Shown: positions 1 to 8,568, counted from the stretch's first letter. The stretch is DNA of 64,000 nt from Allopontixanthobacter sp041741895 (GCA_041741895.1 JBGSJO010000042.1:1-64000), one strand, 5' to 3'. Notes: generated from the sequence alone by a model not told the origin. Translations and numbers: made by a program.

Positions 1-334
1 TCTTTCCAGTGCCTGTGCCGCCGACCAGGACGATATTGCGCCGTGGGGGCAGGAACGCTCCGCTGTGCAATGAACGCACCAGTCCCTCGTTGATCGGAGT
101 ACCTTCGAACCGGAAGGCATCGATGTCCTTTACGACCGGCAGTCTGGCTCCGATCATCCGGTATCGGATCGAAGCGGCATGACGATGAGTTGCTTCGGCG
201 CGCAGAAGATCGGTCAGTATCTCCATCGTGGTGCGCTGGCGCTGAAGGCCAGTTGTGACCGCATCGTCGAACGCGCCTGCCATGCCCTTGAGCCCAAGCC
301 CGCGCATCGCCTCGATCATATCATGCCGCTGCAT
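1..334 (-). CDS. istB: IS21-family helper ATPase IstB (partial, C-terminus off the window)
   Basis: Translating the minus strand from ATG at 334 gives at least 111 codons beginning MQRHDMIEAMRGLGLKGMAG and reaching a Walker A loop GGTGTGK at the window edge. This is the AAA+ helper that regulates the IstA transposase and target choice. The start overlaps the end of istA by 14 nt, so translation is probably coupled. Only the N-terminal domain and the P-loop are visible, so completeness of the ATPase domain cannot be judged. Confidence 0.9.
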   Translation of the reverse strand, partial: MQRHDMIEAMRGLGLKGMAGAFDDAVTTGLQRQRTTMEILTDLLRAEATHRHAASIRYRMIGARLPVVKDIDAFRFEGTPINEGLVRSLHSGAFLPPRRNIVLVGGTGTGK

Positions 335-1835
335 CGAGGGTCCTCAGCTGGTCGTAACGCGCGCAGTCGGCGATCGGCGGATGGCGCAAGTCGCTATCCT
401 CCGAGGTGATGATCGTGTGCGGACGCGGTGGCTCCCGGCGTCGCGACAGGATGTTGAGGATCAGGTCGTCGCTCGCCGTTCCGGTCGCCATTGCTTCGCG
501 CACGGCTGCCTCGACGGGCTCCAGACCATCGGTCAGCACTGCCGATAGCACTCGAACGAACCGGCGGTCGGCGTCGTCGCCATTACCCAACTTGCGGCGC
601 AGGCGGGCAAGCGATGGCGGTAGATCCCAGTCCTGGAAGGGGGCGCCGTTCCGCAGCGCTCCAGGCTTGCGGGCCAGCACCGGCAGATAATGCCAGGGAT
701 CATAGATCGTGCGTCCTCGCCCAAAGTAGCGAGGATGCTGCGCGACAATCTCCTCGCCGCAGCGAAAGACAATACGATCGGCATAGGCGCGGACCTGCAC
801 CGTGCGTCGCGCCATGGTCGAGAGGACCGAGTAGCGGTTGCGATCAAAGCTGATCAGGCAGGTGCCGGTCACGGCATGCTCACTCTCATTGTAGCCATCG
901 AACGGCCCCAGCATCGGCTGCAGCGCGGATCGTTCGATCTCCAGCATCTGTGCTACGGTCAGATCTCCCTGCTCGGGGTGGGCCTGCCGTTCCGCCCAGC
1001 GACGACACTCGGCCTCCAACCAGCCATTAAGCTCTTCCAGGCTGGCGAACCGCAACCGGGGCTGGAAGAAGCGGCCTCGGATCGTCTGCACCTGGTTCTC
1101 GACCTGACCCTTCTCCCATCCTGCCGCGGGCGAGCAGGCCGTAGGCTCGACCATATAATGGTCGGTCATGATCAGGAACCGTCGGTTGAAGACCCGCTCC
1201 TTGCCGGTAAACACGCTCGTCACCGCCGTCTTCATATTATCGTAGATGCCGCGCCCGGGCACGCCGCCAAAGAATGCAAAGCCGCGCGCATGCGCGTCAA
1301 ACAACATCTCCTGGCTCTCGCGAGGATAGGCCCGGACATAGACCCCGCGCGAAGAGCACAGTCGCATATGCGCCACCTTCACCCGCATTGGCTTGCCGGC
1401 GATCTCGACATCCTCATGGCTCCAGTCAAACTGGTAGGCCTCGCCTGGCCTGAAGATCAGCGGGATGAAAGCGGTGACGCCATCGCCGGCATCCTTGCGC
1501 CGTGCCTCCCTCCAGCGTGCTGCGTACCGCCGCACGGCGTCATAGGAACCCTCAAAGCCTTCACGCTCCAGCAGATCATGGATCCGCGTCATCCGCAGCC
1601 GGTCACGCCTGCCGCGCTTCTCGTTCTCTTCCAGCAGCGTGTCCAAGCGATCCTGAAACGAACCGATCCGTGGTAGCGGCTGAATCTTGCGCTGATAATC
1701 GAATGCACCTTCCGGTGCCCGGATCGCCTTGCGGATCACCTTCCGCGAAACGTGCAGATCCCGCGCAATCGCCTTGATCGCCTTGCCTCCGGCATGCTCC
1801 CGCCGAATCCCAACTACCGTCTCCACAACCAACAT
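321..1835 (-). CDS. istA: IS21-family transposase IstA
   Basis: 504 residues, the normal size for IstA. An N-terminal helix-turn-helix (GGKAIKAIARDLHVSRKVIR) is followed by a DDE integrase core: first Asp in YQFDWSHEDV, second in GIYDNMKTAV, Glu in GWEKGQVENQ. I chose ATG at 1835 (MLVVETVVGIRREHAG) because the open frame upstream of it reads through the terminal repeats. The gene appears intact, so the element may still be active if istB is complete. Confidence 0.92.
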   Translation of the reverse strand: MLVVETVVGIRREHAGGKAIKAIARDLHVSRKVIRKAIRAPEGAFDYQRKIQPLPRIGSFQDRLDTLLEENEKRGRRDRLRMTRIHDLLEREGFEGSYDAVRRYAARWREARRKDAGDGVTAFIPLIFRPGEAYQFDWSHEDVEIAGKPMRVKVAHMRLCSSRGVYVRAYPRESQEMLFDAHARGFAFFGGVPGRGIYDNMKTAVTSVFTGKERVFNRRFLIMTDHYMVEPTACSPAAGWEKGQVENQVQTIRGRFFQPRLRFASLEELNGWLEAECRRWAERQAHPEQGDLTVAQMLEIERSALQPMLGPFDGYNESEHAVTGTCLISFDRNRYSVLSTMARRTVQVRAYADRIVFRCGEEIVAQHPRYFGRGRTIYDPWHYLPVLARKPGALRNGAPFQDWDLPPSLARLRRKLGNGDDADRRFVRVLSAVLTDGLEPVEAAVREAMATGTASDDLILNILSRRREPPRPHTIITSEDSDLRHPPIADCARYDQLRTLDAAA

Positions 1836-1888
1836 CCCGATCTCGCCGCCTGACAATCCAGGCCGCTGTTTAAACCATCGAAATGAGG

Positions 1889-1946
1889 GGGTCCCTTTTA
1901 GACGCCGATCACTCCGCAAACGGGATCCTTTTTGCACGCCGATCCA
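1889..1946 (-). repeat. Two direct repeats at the IS21 terminus
   Basis: Two copies of a roughly 24-bp sequence about 34 bp apart (1889-1912 and 1923-1946). Both contain CCTTTT followed by ACGCCGATC or its close variant. Such tandem terminal repeats are typical IstA binding sites in IS21-family ends. The matching repeats at the other end are outside the window. Confidence 0.6.
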
Positions 1947-1962
1947 CAGCTATTAGCTGACA

Positions 1963-2151
1963 CGCACTTACGATAGACGATCCGGCAACCGTCCTCGCAC
2001 CAACCAGCTGCGCATTTCAGATTTTATTTTCAAGGTTGATCGTTTGGACACTCGCGCTGTGCCACAAATTGTGCCACAAAACGAGCTCTACGGTTCGTCC
2101 GGAAGTGTAGAAATGTTGGTTTTCTGGGGTTTGCTAAGACATCGGAATAAT
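1963..2151. other. Non-coding strip between IS21 and the tRNA-like remnant
   Basis: No convincing gene. It has a tandem echo of TGTGCCACAAA near 2060-2085 and a short open frame (2044-2232) without homology I can name. The stretch may be the eroded end of an integrase region, since it sits directly beside a tRNA-derived att-like sequence, but no recombinase motif is visible. Confidence 0.35.
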
Positions 2152-2184
2152 TGGTCGGGGATCCTGTCTCCCCGACCATTTTTT
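2152..2184 (+). terminator. Hairpin with T-run, built from a tRNA 3' end
   Basis: TGGTCGGGG (2152-2160) pairs perfectly over 9 bp with CCCCGACCA (2170-2178) across a 9-nt loop and is followed by six T (2179-2184). It can act as a rho-independent terminator reading rightward. The right arm and loop are also identical to a tRNA 3' end, which is annotated separately. Confidence 0.6.
2161..2178 (+). other. tRNA 3'-end fragment, candidate attachment site (att)
   Basis: ATCCTGTCTCCCCGACCA parses exactly as a tRNA 3' terminus: end of the T-loop AT, T-stem strand CCTGT, acceptor strand CTCCCCG, discriminator A and encoded CCA. It fits a tRNA-Pro with a CGGGGAG 5' end, as I recall it from alphaproteobacteria. 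No tRNA body precedes it. Tyrosine integrases commonly leave such a fragment at the distal border of an island, so the island would lie to the left. Confidence 0.5.
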
Positions 2185-2215
2185 AAAATTCAGCGGCCAC
2201 ACATCAAGGGCAGAT

Positions 2216-3208
2216 TCAAAACCAGGCCTTAATCCCCACCAGAAACACGGCCCCATCCGGGTCTTCGCCGTCCATACGCGCGAAATCTGCCGTCCGGCCG
2301 GTCTTGACCTCATATTCGACCCCCACGTAGGGCGCAAATTCGCGGGCGATTTCATAGCGGAGCCGCAGGCCGACTTCTGCCTTGGACAGCCCTGCCCCGA
2401 TGCCCTGTTCGGGGGCATCCTGCGCGGACAGTTCAATTTCGGCGCGGGGCTGCAGAATCAGGCGCTGAGTGATTTTCTGGTCGTATTCCGCCTCGATCCG
2501 GGCGGTCAGATCGCCCCGATCGGACAGGAACAGCGCCGCATCCACTTCGAACATATACGGGGCTAGGCCTTGTACACCTAGCACCGCATAACCGCGCCCC
2601 GTTGGTTCGAGATCATAGCGCGCGCCCGCCTGCACATCGAAAAAGGGGCCGATCGCGTGGCTCCACAAGGCCTGAACTTCGGCGGATTCCAGCGCCCCGG
2701 AAAAACTGCCCTCCCCTTCGGATTTCAGCCACAGCTTGTCGAGATCTCCCCCATACCAACCCTGCGCATCCCACAGATATTTCTCTTCGCCATTGGCGGT
2801 CCGGGCTTCCAGCCGGTCGATGATGACGACACTCGTTATCATACCGCCGTTCTCGGATTTCAACGTCTTGCGCGAAACGGCCATTGCATCCGCGCCCCAG
2901 ATTGCATCCGCTGCATGGCGCGGGCCCTGCGATGCCTGCGGCGGCAGAGCCTGCTGCGCGGACGGCGGGGCATCCTCCGCGGGCATGTCATGGCCTGCGT
3001 GAGGGTCTTGCACCTGGGCTGGCTGTTTGCTGCCCAATGCCTTGGCAATGGCCGACATGTCATATGCTGCTGGTGGTGGTGGCGCTGGTGATGGCGCGGA
3101 CGCGCCGGGCTGCCCAGCGGGAGGCGTTTCCTGATGCTGGTGCTGCGCCATGGCGGGCGCGGCTGCCAGCAGCAGCGGGATCAGAGCGATCATCGCAGTC
3201 TTTGTCAT
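2216..3208 (-). CDS. copB: Copper resistance outer-membrane protein CopB
   Basis: 330 residues with a clear signal peptide (MTKTAMIALIPLLLAAAPAMA) followed by a His/Pro-rich linker (QHQHQETPPAG, DPHAGHDMP) and a C-terminal beta-barrel part ending in GIKAWF, the usual aromatic outer-membrane terminus. CopB works with CopA in periplasmic copper handling. Its ATG overlaps the copA stop by 1 nt (TAATG), so the two are translationally coupled. Regulation is presumably by CsoR from the palindrome upstream of copA. Confidence 0.9.
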   Translation of the reverse strand: MTKTAMIALIPLLLAAAPAMAQHQHQETPPAGQPGASAPSPAPPPPAAYDMSAIAKALGSKQPAQVQDPHAGHDMPAEDAPPSAQQALPPQASQGPRHAADAIWGADAMAVSRKTLKSENGGMITSVVIIDRLEARTANGEEKYLWDAQGWYGGDLDKLWLKSEGEGSFSGALESAEVQALWSHAIGPFFDVQAGARYDLEPTGRGYAVLGVQGLAPYMFEVDAALFLSDRGDLTARIEAEYDQKITQRLILQPRAEIELSAQDAPEQGIGAGLSKAEVGLRLRYEIAREFAPYVGVEYEVKTGRTADFARMDGEDPDGAVFLVGIKAWF

Positions 3209-5049
3209 TATGCTTCCCCGCCAAGGGGGCGCACGGTGACGACCTGGAACATGCCCGAATGCATGTGATACAGCAGGTGGCAGTGGAATGCCCAGTCGCC
3301 CAGCTCATCCGCCGTCAGGTCGAATGTCGCGGTGCTGCCTGGCTGAACGATCACGGTATGTTTGCGCGGCTGCTCACCATGCCCCGCACCGTTCACCAGT
3401 TCGAAGAAATGTCCGTGCAGATGGATAGGATGCGCCATCATCGTATCGTTGACCAGCTTGACCCTGACCCGTTCATTGTAGGCAAAGCGGATCGGATCAT
3501 CGGCCACGGCGGAGAATTTCTTGCCGTCGAACGACCACATATAGCGTTCCATGTTCCCGGTCAGATGGATCTGCATCTGGCGGGTGGGAGATTTCACGCT
3601 GTGATCGGCTTTCCGGGCACGCAGATCGGTATAGCGCAGCGTACGGTGTTCGACCTTGTCGAGGCCCAGGCCAGGGTAATCCATCCGGTCCGCCGGCATC
3701 GGGGCGATCATGTCGACGCCCGCGCCGACCTCCACTTCCGGCGGAAGGTTCGAGGTGTCGCGCATTGAATGGCTCATCCCGCCCGATGAATGATCCATCG
3801 CGGGCATCGCTGTCGTTGCTGGCGCTGGCGGCATGGTATGGCCCATCGCGGCGTGATCCACCCCGCTGGCATTGTTGGCTCCGGGATCATTCGCGCCGTG
3901 GTTCATGCCTTCCATATCGGCCATCCCCATATCGCCCATCCCCATATCAGCCATGGTTAGCGTCACAGGCTCGCGCAGGGCGGGGAACGCCGCCCTCGCC
4001 CCGGCCTGCGAGGTCAGCGTCGCCATCCCCATGCCCGATCGGTCCATCGCTTCCACGACCAGCGCATGGGCACCGGCTGGCGGGGTCACGATCACGTCAT
4101 AGGTTTCCGCCGTGCCGATCTGCAGTTCATCCACCTCGACATCGTGCACGTCCTGCCCGTCGGCCTGGATAACCGTCATCGGCACACCCGGGATGCGGAT
4201 ATTGAAAAAGCTCATCGCGCTGCCATTGATGATCCGCAGCCGAACTCGCTCGCCCGGTGTGAACAGATATTCCAGACTATCCGCGGGGCCGTGGCCGTTG
4301 ACCAGATAGGTGTAAGTCGATCCGGTTACATCGCTGATGTCGCGCGGGTTCATTCGCATTCCGCCCCACATGCGGCGCATCTCGCCGGGCATATCGCCGT
4401 CGGTCGCGGTCTGCATCTGGTAGTTGAAATAGCCTTCGGAGACCTTCAGCTTGCGCATGATCGAATGCGGGTGGATCGGCGAAAATTCGCTCAGCAGAAC
4501 TACATAATCGCGGTCATAACGCGGATCCGGCTCCGTTTGATCGATTACCAGCGGGCCGTAATGGCCCATTTGTTCCTGCAGACCGGAATGGCTGTGCCAC
4601 CAATAGGTGCCGCTTTGCCGGATGGGGAATTCGTAGAGGAAGGTTTCCCCCGGCCTGATGCCCGGAAAACTGACCCCCGGCACGCCGTCGAACTGGAACG
4701 GCAGCAGCAGTCCGTGCCAATGGATGGAGCTGTCCTCGTCCAGCGTATTGGTGACATGAAGCCGCACATTCTGGCCTTCACGCAGCCGCACCAGCGGGCC
4801 GGGAACGGTGCCGTTGACCGTCACCGCATGTCCACTTCGCCCACCGGTCGAAAAATGCGAATTGCCGATCGACAGGCGGATATCCTCGCCCGATACCGTT
4901 CCGAAGCCTTTGCTGGCATGGGTCAGGCTTTCGCCCTTCGCCCAGCCAGGCATCGGCAACTGCGCTGCGCCAATCAGGGCGGCACTGCCGGTGAGGAATT
5001 TGCGGCGCGGGATCGACTGGCGATCGGGGCTGCTGCTTGAAATCTTCAT
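3208..5049 (-). CDS. copA: Multicopper oxidase CopA, Tat-exported
   Basis: 613 residues from ATG at 5049. The N-terminus has a Tat signal (IPRRKFLTGSAALIGAA). Copper ligands are in SSIHWHGLLLP, GTYWWHSHSG, HPIHLHGHFFEL and WAFHCHLLYHMHSGM, the type 1/2/3 copper sites of a laccase-like oxidase. A Met/His-rich insertion (MADMGMGDMGMADMEGMNHG and following) is typical of CopA and probably binds Cu(I). An in-frame ATG at 5061 would add MCPS and overlap the operator. It forms an operon with copB and is divergent from csoR by about 40 bp. Confidence 0.93.
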   Translation of the reverse strand: MKISSSSPDRQSIPRRKFLTGSAALIGAAQLPMPGWAKGESLTHASKGFGTVSGEDIRLSIGNSHFSTGGRSGHAVTVNGTVPGPLVRLREGQNVRLHVTNTLDEDSSIHWHGLLLPFQFDGVPGVSFPGIRPGETFLYEFPIRQSGTYWWHSHSGLQEQMGHYGPLVIDQTEPDPRYDRDYVVLLSEFSPIHPHSIMRKLKVSEGYFNYQMQTATDGDMPGEMRRMWGGMRMNPRDISDVTGSTYTYLVNGHGPADSLEYLFTPGERVRLRIINGSAMSFFNIRIPGVPMTVIQADGQDVHDVEVDELQIGTAETYDVIVTPPAGAHALVVEAMDRSGMGMATLTSQAGARAAFPALREPVTLTMADMGMGDMGMADMEGMNHGANDPGANNASGVDHAAMGHTMPPAPATTAMPAMDHSSGGMSHSMRDTSNLPPEVEVGAGVDMIAPMPADRMDYPGLGLDKVEHRTLRYTDLRARKADHSVKSPTRQMQIHLTGNMERYMWSFDGKKFSAVADDPIRFAYNERVRVKLVNDTMMAHPIHLHGHFFELVNGAGHGEQPRKHTVIVQPGSTATFDLTADELGDWAFHCHLLYHMHSGMFQVVTVRPLGGEA

Positions 5050-5081
5050 GGAAGGGCACATAATACCCCCTTGGGGTATTA
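5037..5081. promoter_or_regulatory. Divergent csoR/copA promoters sharing a CsoR-type palindrome
   Basis: The palindrome AATACCCC-CTT-GGGGTATT lies at 5062-5080 and extends by one T/A pair on each side. For csoR (plus strand) TTGAAA at 5037-5042 is 18 nt from TAATAC at 5061-5066. For copA (minus strand) the mirror TAATAC at 5081-5076 has CTGGCA 18 nt upstream. So a single GC-rich palindrome, like known CsoR boxes, covers both -10 elements. Promoter reading is by eye; transcription starts are not known. Confidence 0.7.
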
Positions 5082-5098
5082 CAAGTGCGGGAAAACCA

Positions 5099-5374
5099 AT
5101 GCCAGCAGCAAACACAAAAACCAGGATCAATCGCCTGCGCAGGATCGAAGGGCAGGTGCGCGGGGTCACGCAGATGATCGAGGACGGGCGCTATTGCATC
5201 GATGTCCTTTCGCAGATCCAGGCGATCAAATCCGCGCTCGCCAAGGTTGAAAGCGAAGTGCTGAAAGATCACGCCGCCAGCTGTGTCGCCGCCGCAATAG
5301 CCTCGGGCGACGAGACGGAGCAGCGCATCAAGTTCAACGAATTGATCGAATTGCTGGAACGCCAGCGCCGCTAG
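5099..5374 (+). CDS. csoR: Copper-sensing transcriptional repressor CsoR
   Basis: 91 residues, the usual size of the CsoR/RcnR/FrmR family (DUF156), starting MPAANTKTRINRLRRIEGQV. The ligand pattern is Cys33-His58-Cys62, the same 25- and 4-residue spacing as the Cu(I)-binding Cys-His-Cys of CsoR, while the N-terminal His of RcnR is absent. Copper should release it from the palindrome 18 bp upstream and derepress copA-copB and itself. The frame is open further upstream, but that part is antisense to copA. It ends 3 bp from the convergent peptidase gene. Confidence 0.92.
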   Translation: MPAANTKTRINRLRRIEGQVRGVTQMIEDGRYCIDVLSQIQAIKSALAKVESEVLKDHAASCVAAAIASGDETEQRIKFNELIELLERQRR

Positions 5375-5377
5375 CGC

Positions 5378-6751
5378 CTATTCGCCGCTTTCGACGTCAC
5401 CCTTGATTGGCCCCGGTTCATTGGCGAGCACCTGGACCACCGCCGTCCATACCGCCACATTCTGGCGCAACTGGACCGGGTCGATCTTGTCAAGCGTATC
5501 ATCGGGCGTGTGGTGCAGATCGAAATAGCGCGTCCCGTCCTGCTGCAGATCGATGATCGCGCCCTTCTGGTCACGCGAAATATTGATGTCGGCCCCGCCC
5601 GTGGCGACCGCCGCCGAAGGCGCAACCCCGAAACGGGCCGTGGCGACCGCAAGTTTCGCCGCGAGCACAGGATTGCTCTGCCCGAAATTGGTCTGGATCT
5701 GCCAGATCCGGTCGGCGCCAAAATCGCTTTCGAGACCCACGCCGATCGGCTCGTCGATATGCGCGGCGCTATAGGCTTTGCTGCCCCACAGGCCGGTTTC
5801 TTCCGCCCCGGCAAACAGAACCCGGATTGTGCGCAGCGGCTTTGCAGCCATCGACGCATGGCGCGCCGCAGCCGAGATGATCCCGCATCCTGCCCCATCA
5901 TCGATCGCCCCGGTGCCCAAATCCCAGCTGTCGAGATGGCAGGCCAGCAGCACCGGCGGCAGCGAGGGATCGGTACCGACAATCTCCCCCACGACATTGC
6001 CCGACCGCGTCTGGCCAAGCTTTTGCGGGGTCAGAACAAGCTTCATCGTCACTGGCTTACCGTCCGCACGTTCGAACATCCGTTCCAGATTGGCGGCATC
6101 CGGCAGGGACAGTGCGCCAGCCGGAATCATGCCATCAACCACCTGTGTGCCGCCAGTATGCGGATTGCGGTGGTAATCGGTGCCAACCGATTTGATTACC
6201 GAGGCGGCCGCGCCCTTGCTCGCGGCAATGCTCGCCCCGACCCAGCGTGCCGGGCCGGCAAAGCCATATTGCGACCCATCCTGCGTGCGCGTCATCGAAT
6301 GGCTGATATAGGCGATCTTTCCCGTCAGGCTGCCGGCAGGCGCGGCTTGCAAATCGGCCACGGTGCGGAACATGACCACTTCGGCGGTAATCCCGTCCGG
6401 CCTGGTGGATGCGCTGCCGCCCAATGCAGCCACATGAAACGGTTGCGGGAATGGCGAGACGATTTGTGCCGATTCGGTGCCGCGCACCCAGGTATCCATC
6501 ATGAAAGGTTCATCAGCGACATTGGTAAAGCCGTTTGCCTTCAGCCAGTTCAATGACCATTCGCGGCCGCGTGCTTCCGCTTCAGTTCCCGCCTGCCGCG
6601 GGCCAACTTCGGTGGTCAGCCCTTCGACAAAGTCCCACGCGATAGTGTCACTCTTCAAAGCGATATCGGCATGATCGGCGGATTGCGCAATCACGGCTGG
6701 GGCGGAAACGAAGAGCGAAAGTGCGGCCAGCGCAGACAGGGTTTTGTGCAT
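5378..6751 (-). CDS. M28-family zinc metallopeptidase with PA domain, secreted
   Basis: 457 residues with signal peptide MHKTLSALAALSLFVSAPAV. A protease-associated domain sits in the middle (about 110-240). The zinc aminopeptidase part follows with the M28 signature: ACHLDSWDLGTGAIDDGAG (first His and bridging Asp), GAEETGLWGS (catalytic and metal Glu), ESDFGADRIW (Asp), and HHTPDDTLDKID (last His). It likely trims peptides or dipeptides in the periplasm. I took ATG at 6751 because the residues before it are not signal-like. Convergent with csoR and divergent from ettA. Confidence 0.88.
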   Translation of the reverse strand: MHKTLSALAALSLFVSAPAVIAQSADHADIALKSDTIAWDFVEGLTTEVGPRQAGTEAEARGREWSLNWLKANGFTNVADEPFMMDTWVRGTESAQIVSPFPQPFHVAALGGSASTRPDGITAEVVMFRTVADLQAAPAGSLTGKIAYISHSMTRTQDGSQYGFAGPARWVGASIAASKGAAASVIKSVGTDYHRNPHTGGTQVVDGMIPAGALSLPDAANLERMFERADGKPVTMKLVLTPQKLGQTRSGNVVGEIVGTDPSLPPVLLACHLDSWDLGTGAIDDGAGCGIISAAARHASMAAKPLRTIRVLFAGAEETGLWGSKAYSAAHIDEPIGVGLESDFGADRIWQIQTNFGQSNPVLAAKLAVATARFGVAPSAAVATGGADINISRDQKGAIIDLQQDGTRYFDLHHTPDDTLDKIDPVQLRQNVAVWTAVVQVLANEPGPIKGDVESGE

Positions 6752-6881
6752 GGATGTGCTGCTATCGCAGGGTGTATCCCAAGTCCAGCTTGCCCAGCCG
6801 GGCATGAATGCCTATTTGCCCAGAAACTTTCGGAGCATCACGCTCCGCATCCAGCACAAGATACGATCCGAAGGACCCCCG

Positions 6882-8555
6882 ATGGCCGCCCAATACGCAT
6901 ATGTCATGAAGAACATGACCAAGACTTTCCCCGGCGCGAAAAAGCCGGTGCTGGAGAATATCAATCTCCAGTTCTACCAAGGTGCGAAGATCGGTATCGT
7001 CGGCCCCAACGGTGCGGGTAAATCCACCCTGATCAAGATCATGGCCGGAATCGATACCGATTTCACCGGCGAGGCATGGCCGGGCGAGAACATCACTGTC
7101 GGCTATCTGGAGCAGGAACCGCAGCTGGATGAAACCAAGTCGGTTCTGGAAAACGTCAAGGAGGGCGCGCGTGAGACGGCAAATCTGGTCGAGCGCTTTA
7201 ATACGATTTCTGCCGAAATGGCCGAACCCGATGCCGATTTCGACAAGCTGGGCGACGAGATGGCCGAACTGCAGACCAAGATCGACGCGGTGGATGGGTG
7301 GACGCTTGACAACCAGCTCGAAATCGCGATGGAAGCCCTGCGCTGCCCGCCGTCGGATTCCCCGGTTGCAAACCTGTCCGGCGGTGAAAAGCGGCGCGTG
7401 GCGCTGACCCGGCTGCTGATCCAGAAGCCCGGCATCCTGCTGCTTGACGAACCGACCAACCACCTTGATGCCGAAAGCGTCGAATGGCTGGAAAACCACC
7501 TCAAGGAATATGCCGGTGCGGTGCTGATGATCACCCATGACCGTTATTTCCTCGACAATGTGGTCGAATGGATCCTGGAGCTGGATCGCGGATCCTACTA
7601 TCCTTACGAGGGCAATTATTCGACCTATCTGGAAAAGAAATCCAAGCGCATGGCGCAGGAAGACCGCGAGGATTCCGGGCGGCAGAAAGCATTGTCCGAA
7701 GAATTGGAATGGATTCGCCAGACCCCCAAGGGCCGGCAAACCAAATCGAAGGCCCGCCTGCGCAAGTTCGAAGAATTGCAGGATGCGCAAAGCAGCCGCA
7801 AGCCGGGCAAAGCGCAAATCGTGATCCAGGTGCCGGAACGGCTTGGCAGCAAGGTGATCGAGGCAAAGGGGCTGACCAAGGCGTATGGCGACAAATTGCT
7901 GTTCGAAGACCTGTCCTTCATGCTGCCGCCGGGCGGCATTGTCGGCATAATCGGCCCCAATGGCGCGGGTAAATCCACGCTGTTCCGGATCATCACCGGG
8001 CAGGAAAAGCCCGATAGCGGCACTATCGAAATCGGGGAAACCGTCCACCTTGGATATGTCGATCAGAGCCGCGACGATCTCGACCCCAAACATAACGTGT
8101 GGGAAGAAATTTCCGACGGCCTCGATTACATGAAGGTCAACGGCCATGACATGAGCACGCGTGCCTATGTCGGCGCGTTCAACTTCAAGGGATCGGACCA
8201 GCAGAAGGTCGTCGGCAAGCTGTCCGGCGGTGAACGCAACCGGGTCCACATGGCCAAGATGCTAAAAGACGGCGGCAATGTGCTGCTATTGGATGAACCG
8301 ACCAACGATCTCGACGTGGAAACCCTGCGCGCGCTGGAAGATGCAATCGAGAATTTCGCTGGCTGTGCGGTGGTAATCTCGCATGACCGATTTTTCCTCG
8401 ACAGGCTGGCGACGCATATCCTGGCATTCGAAGGCGACAGCCATGTGGAATGGTTCGAAGGCAATTTCGAGGCCTATGAAGAAGACAAACGCCGCCGTCT
8501 GGGCGATGCGGCAGATCGCCCGACCAGGTTGGCGTATAAGAAACTGACGCGGTAG
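6882..8555 (+). CDS. ettA: Energy-dependent translational throttle protein EttA (ABC-F)
   Basis: 557 residues, matching E. coli EttA (about 555). Two ABC cassettes without membrane segments: Walker A GPNGAGKST in both, signatures LSGGEKRRVAL and LSGGERNRVHM, Walker B LLLDEPTNHLD and LLLDEPTNDLD. The linker with arm residues (YLEKKSKRMAQ) lies between. EttA binds the ribosomal E site and gates entry into elongation according to the ADP/ATP ratio. I chose MAAQYAYVMKNMTKTFPGAK at 6882, preceded by AAGGA, over a longer frame that overlaps the peptidase start. Confidence 0.93.
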   Translation: MAAQYAYVMKNMTKTFPGAKKPVLENINLQFYQGAKIGIVGPNGAGKSTLIKIMAGIDTDFTGEAWPGENITVGYLEQEPQLDETKSVLENVKEGARETANLVERFNTISAEMAEPDADFDKLGDEMAELQTKIDAVDGWTLDNQLEIAMEALRCPPSDSPVANLSGGEKRRVALTRLLIQKPGILLLDEPTNHLDAESVEWLENHLKEYAGAVLMITHDRYFLDNVVEWILELDRGSYYPYEGNYSTYLEKKSKRMAQEDREDSGRQKALSEELEWIRQTPKGRQTKSKARLRKFEELQDAQSSRKPGKAQIVIQVPERLGSKVIEAKGLTKAYGDKLLFEDLSFMLPPGGIVGIIGPNGAGKSTLFRIITGQEKPDSGTIEIGETVHLGYVDQSRDDLDPKHNVWEEISDGLDYMKVNGHDMSTRAYVGAFNFKGSDQQKVVGKLSGGERNRVHMAKMLKDGGNVLLLDEPTNDLDVETLRALEDAIENFAGCAVVISHDRFFLDRLATHILAFEGDSHVEWFEGNFEAYEEDKRRRLGDAADRPTRLAYKKLTR

Positions 8556-8568
8556 GCTGAACTGAAAT

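Larger units (their letters stand above)
1..1948 (-). mobile_element. IS21-family insertion sequence, left part outside the window
   Basis: Two minus-strand genes overlap in the order istA then istB, the standard layout of IS21 elements. Behind the istA start lie two imperfect direct repeats (1889-1912 and 1923-1946) like the multiple terminal repeats bound by IstA. The outer end is probably near 1948, where the minus strand reads TGTGGATC, or near 1962 (TGTCAGC). The other terminus and the target duplication lie outside the window, so the exact limits are inferred. Confidence 0.85.

Noticed and set aside
690..1676. Long plus-strand frame (328 codons) across the IS21 transposase
   Set aside because: It is the antisense shadow of istA; composition is Arg/Pro/His-skewed and no motif is visible.
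2044..2232. 62-codon frame across the tRNA-like remnant
   Set aside because: It reads through a strong hairpin and into the copB end; composition is not protein-like.
6762..8249. 495-codon minus-strand frame
   Set aside because: Lies entirely opposite ettA, which has clear ABC-F motifs in the other strand.
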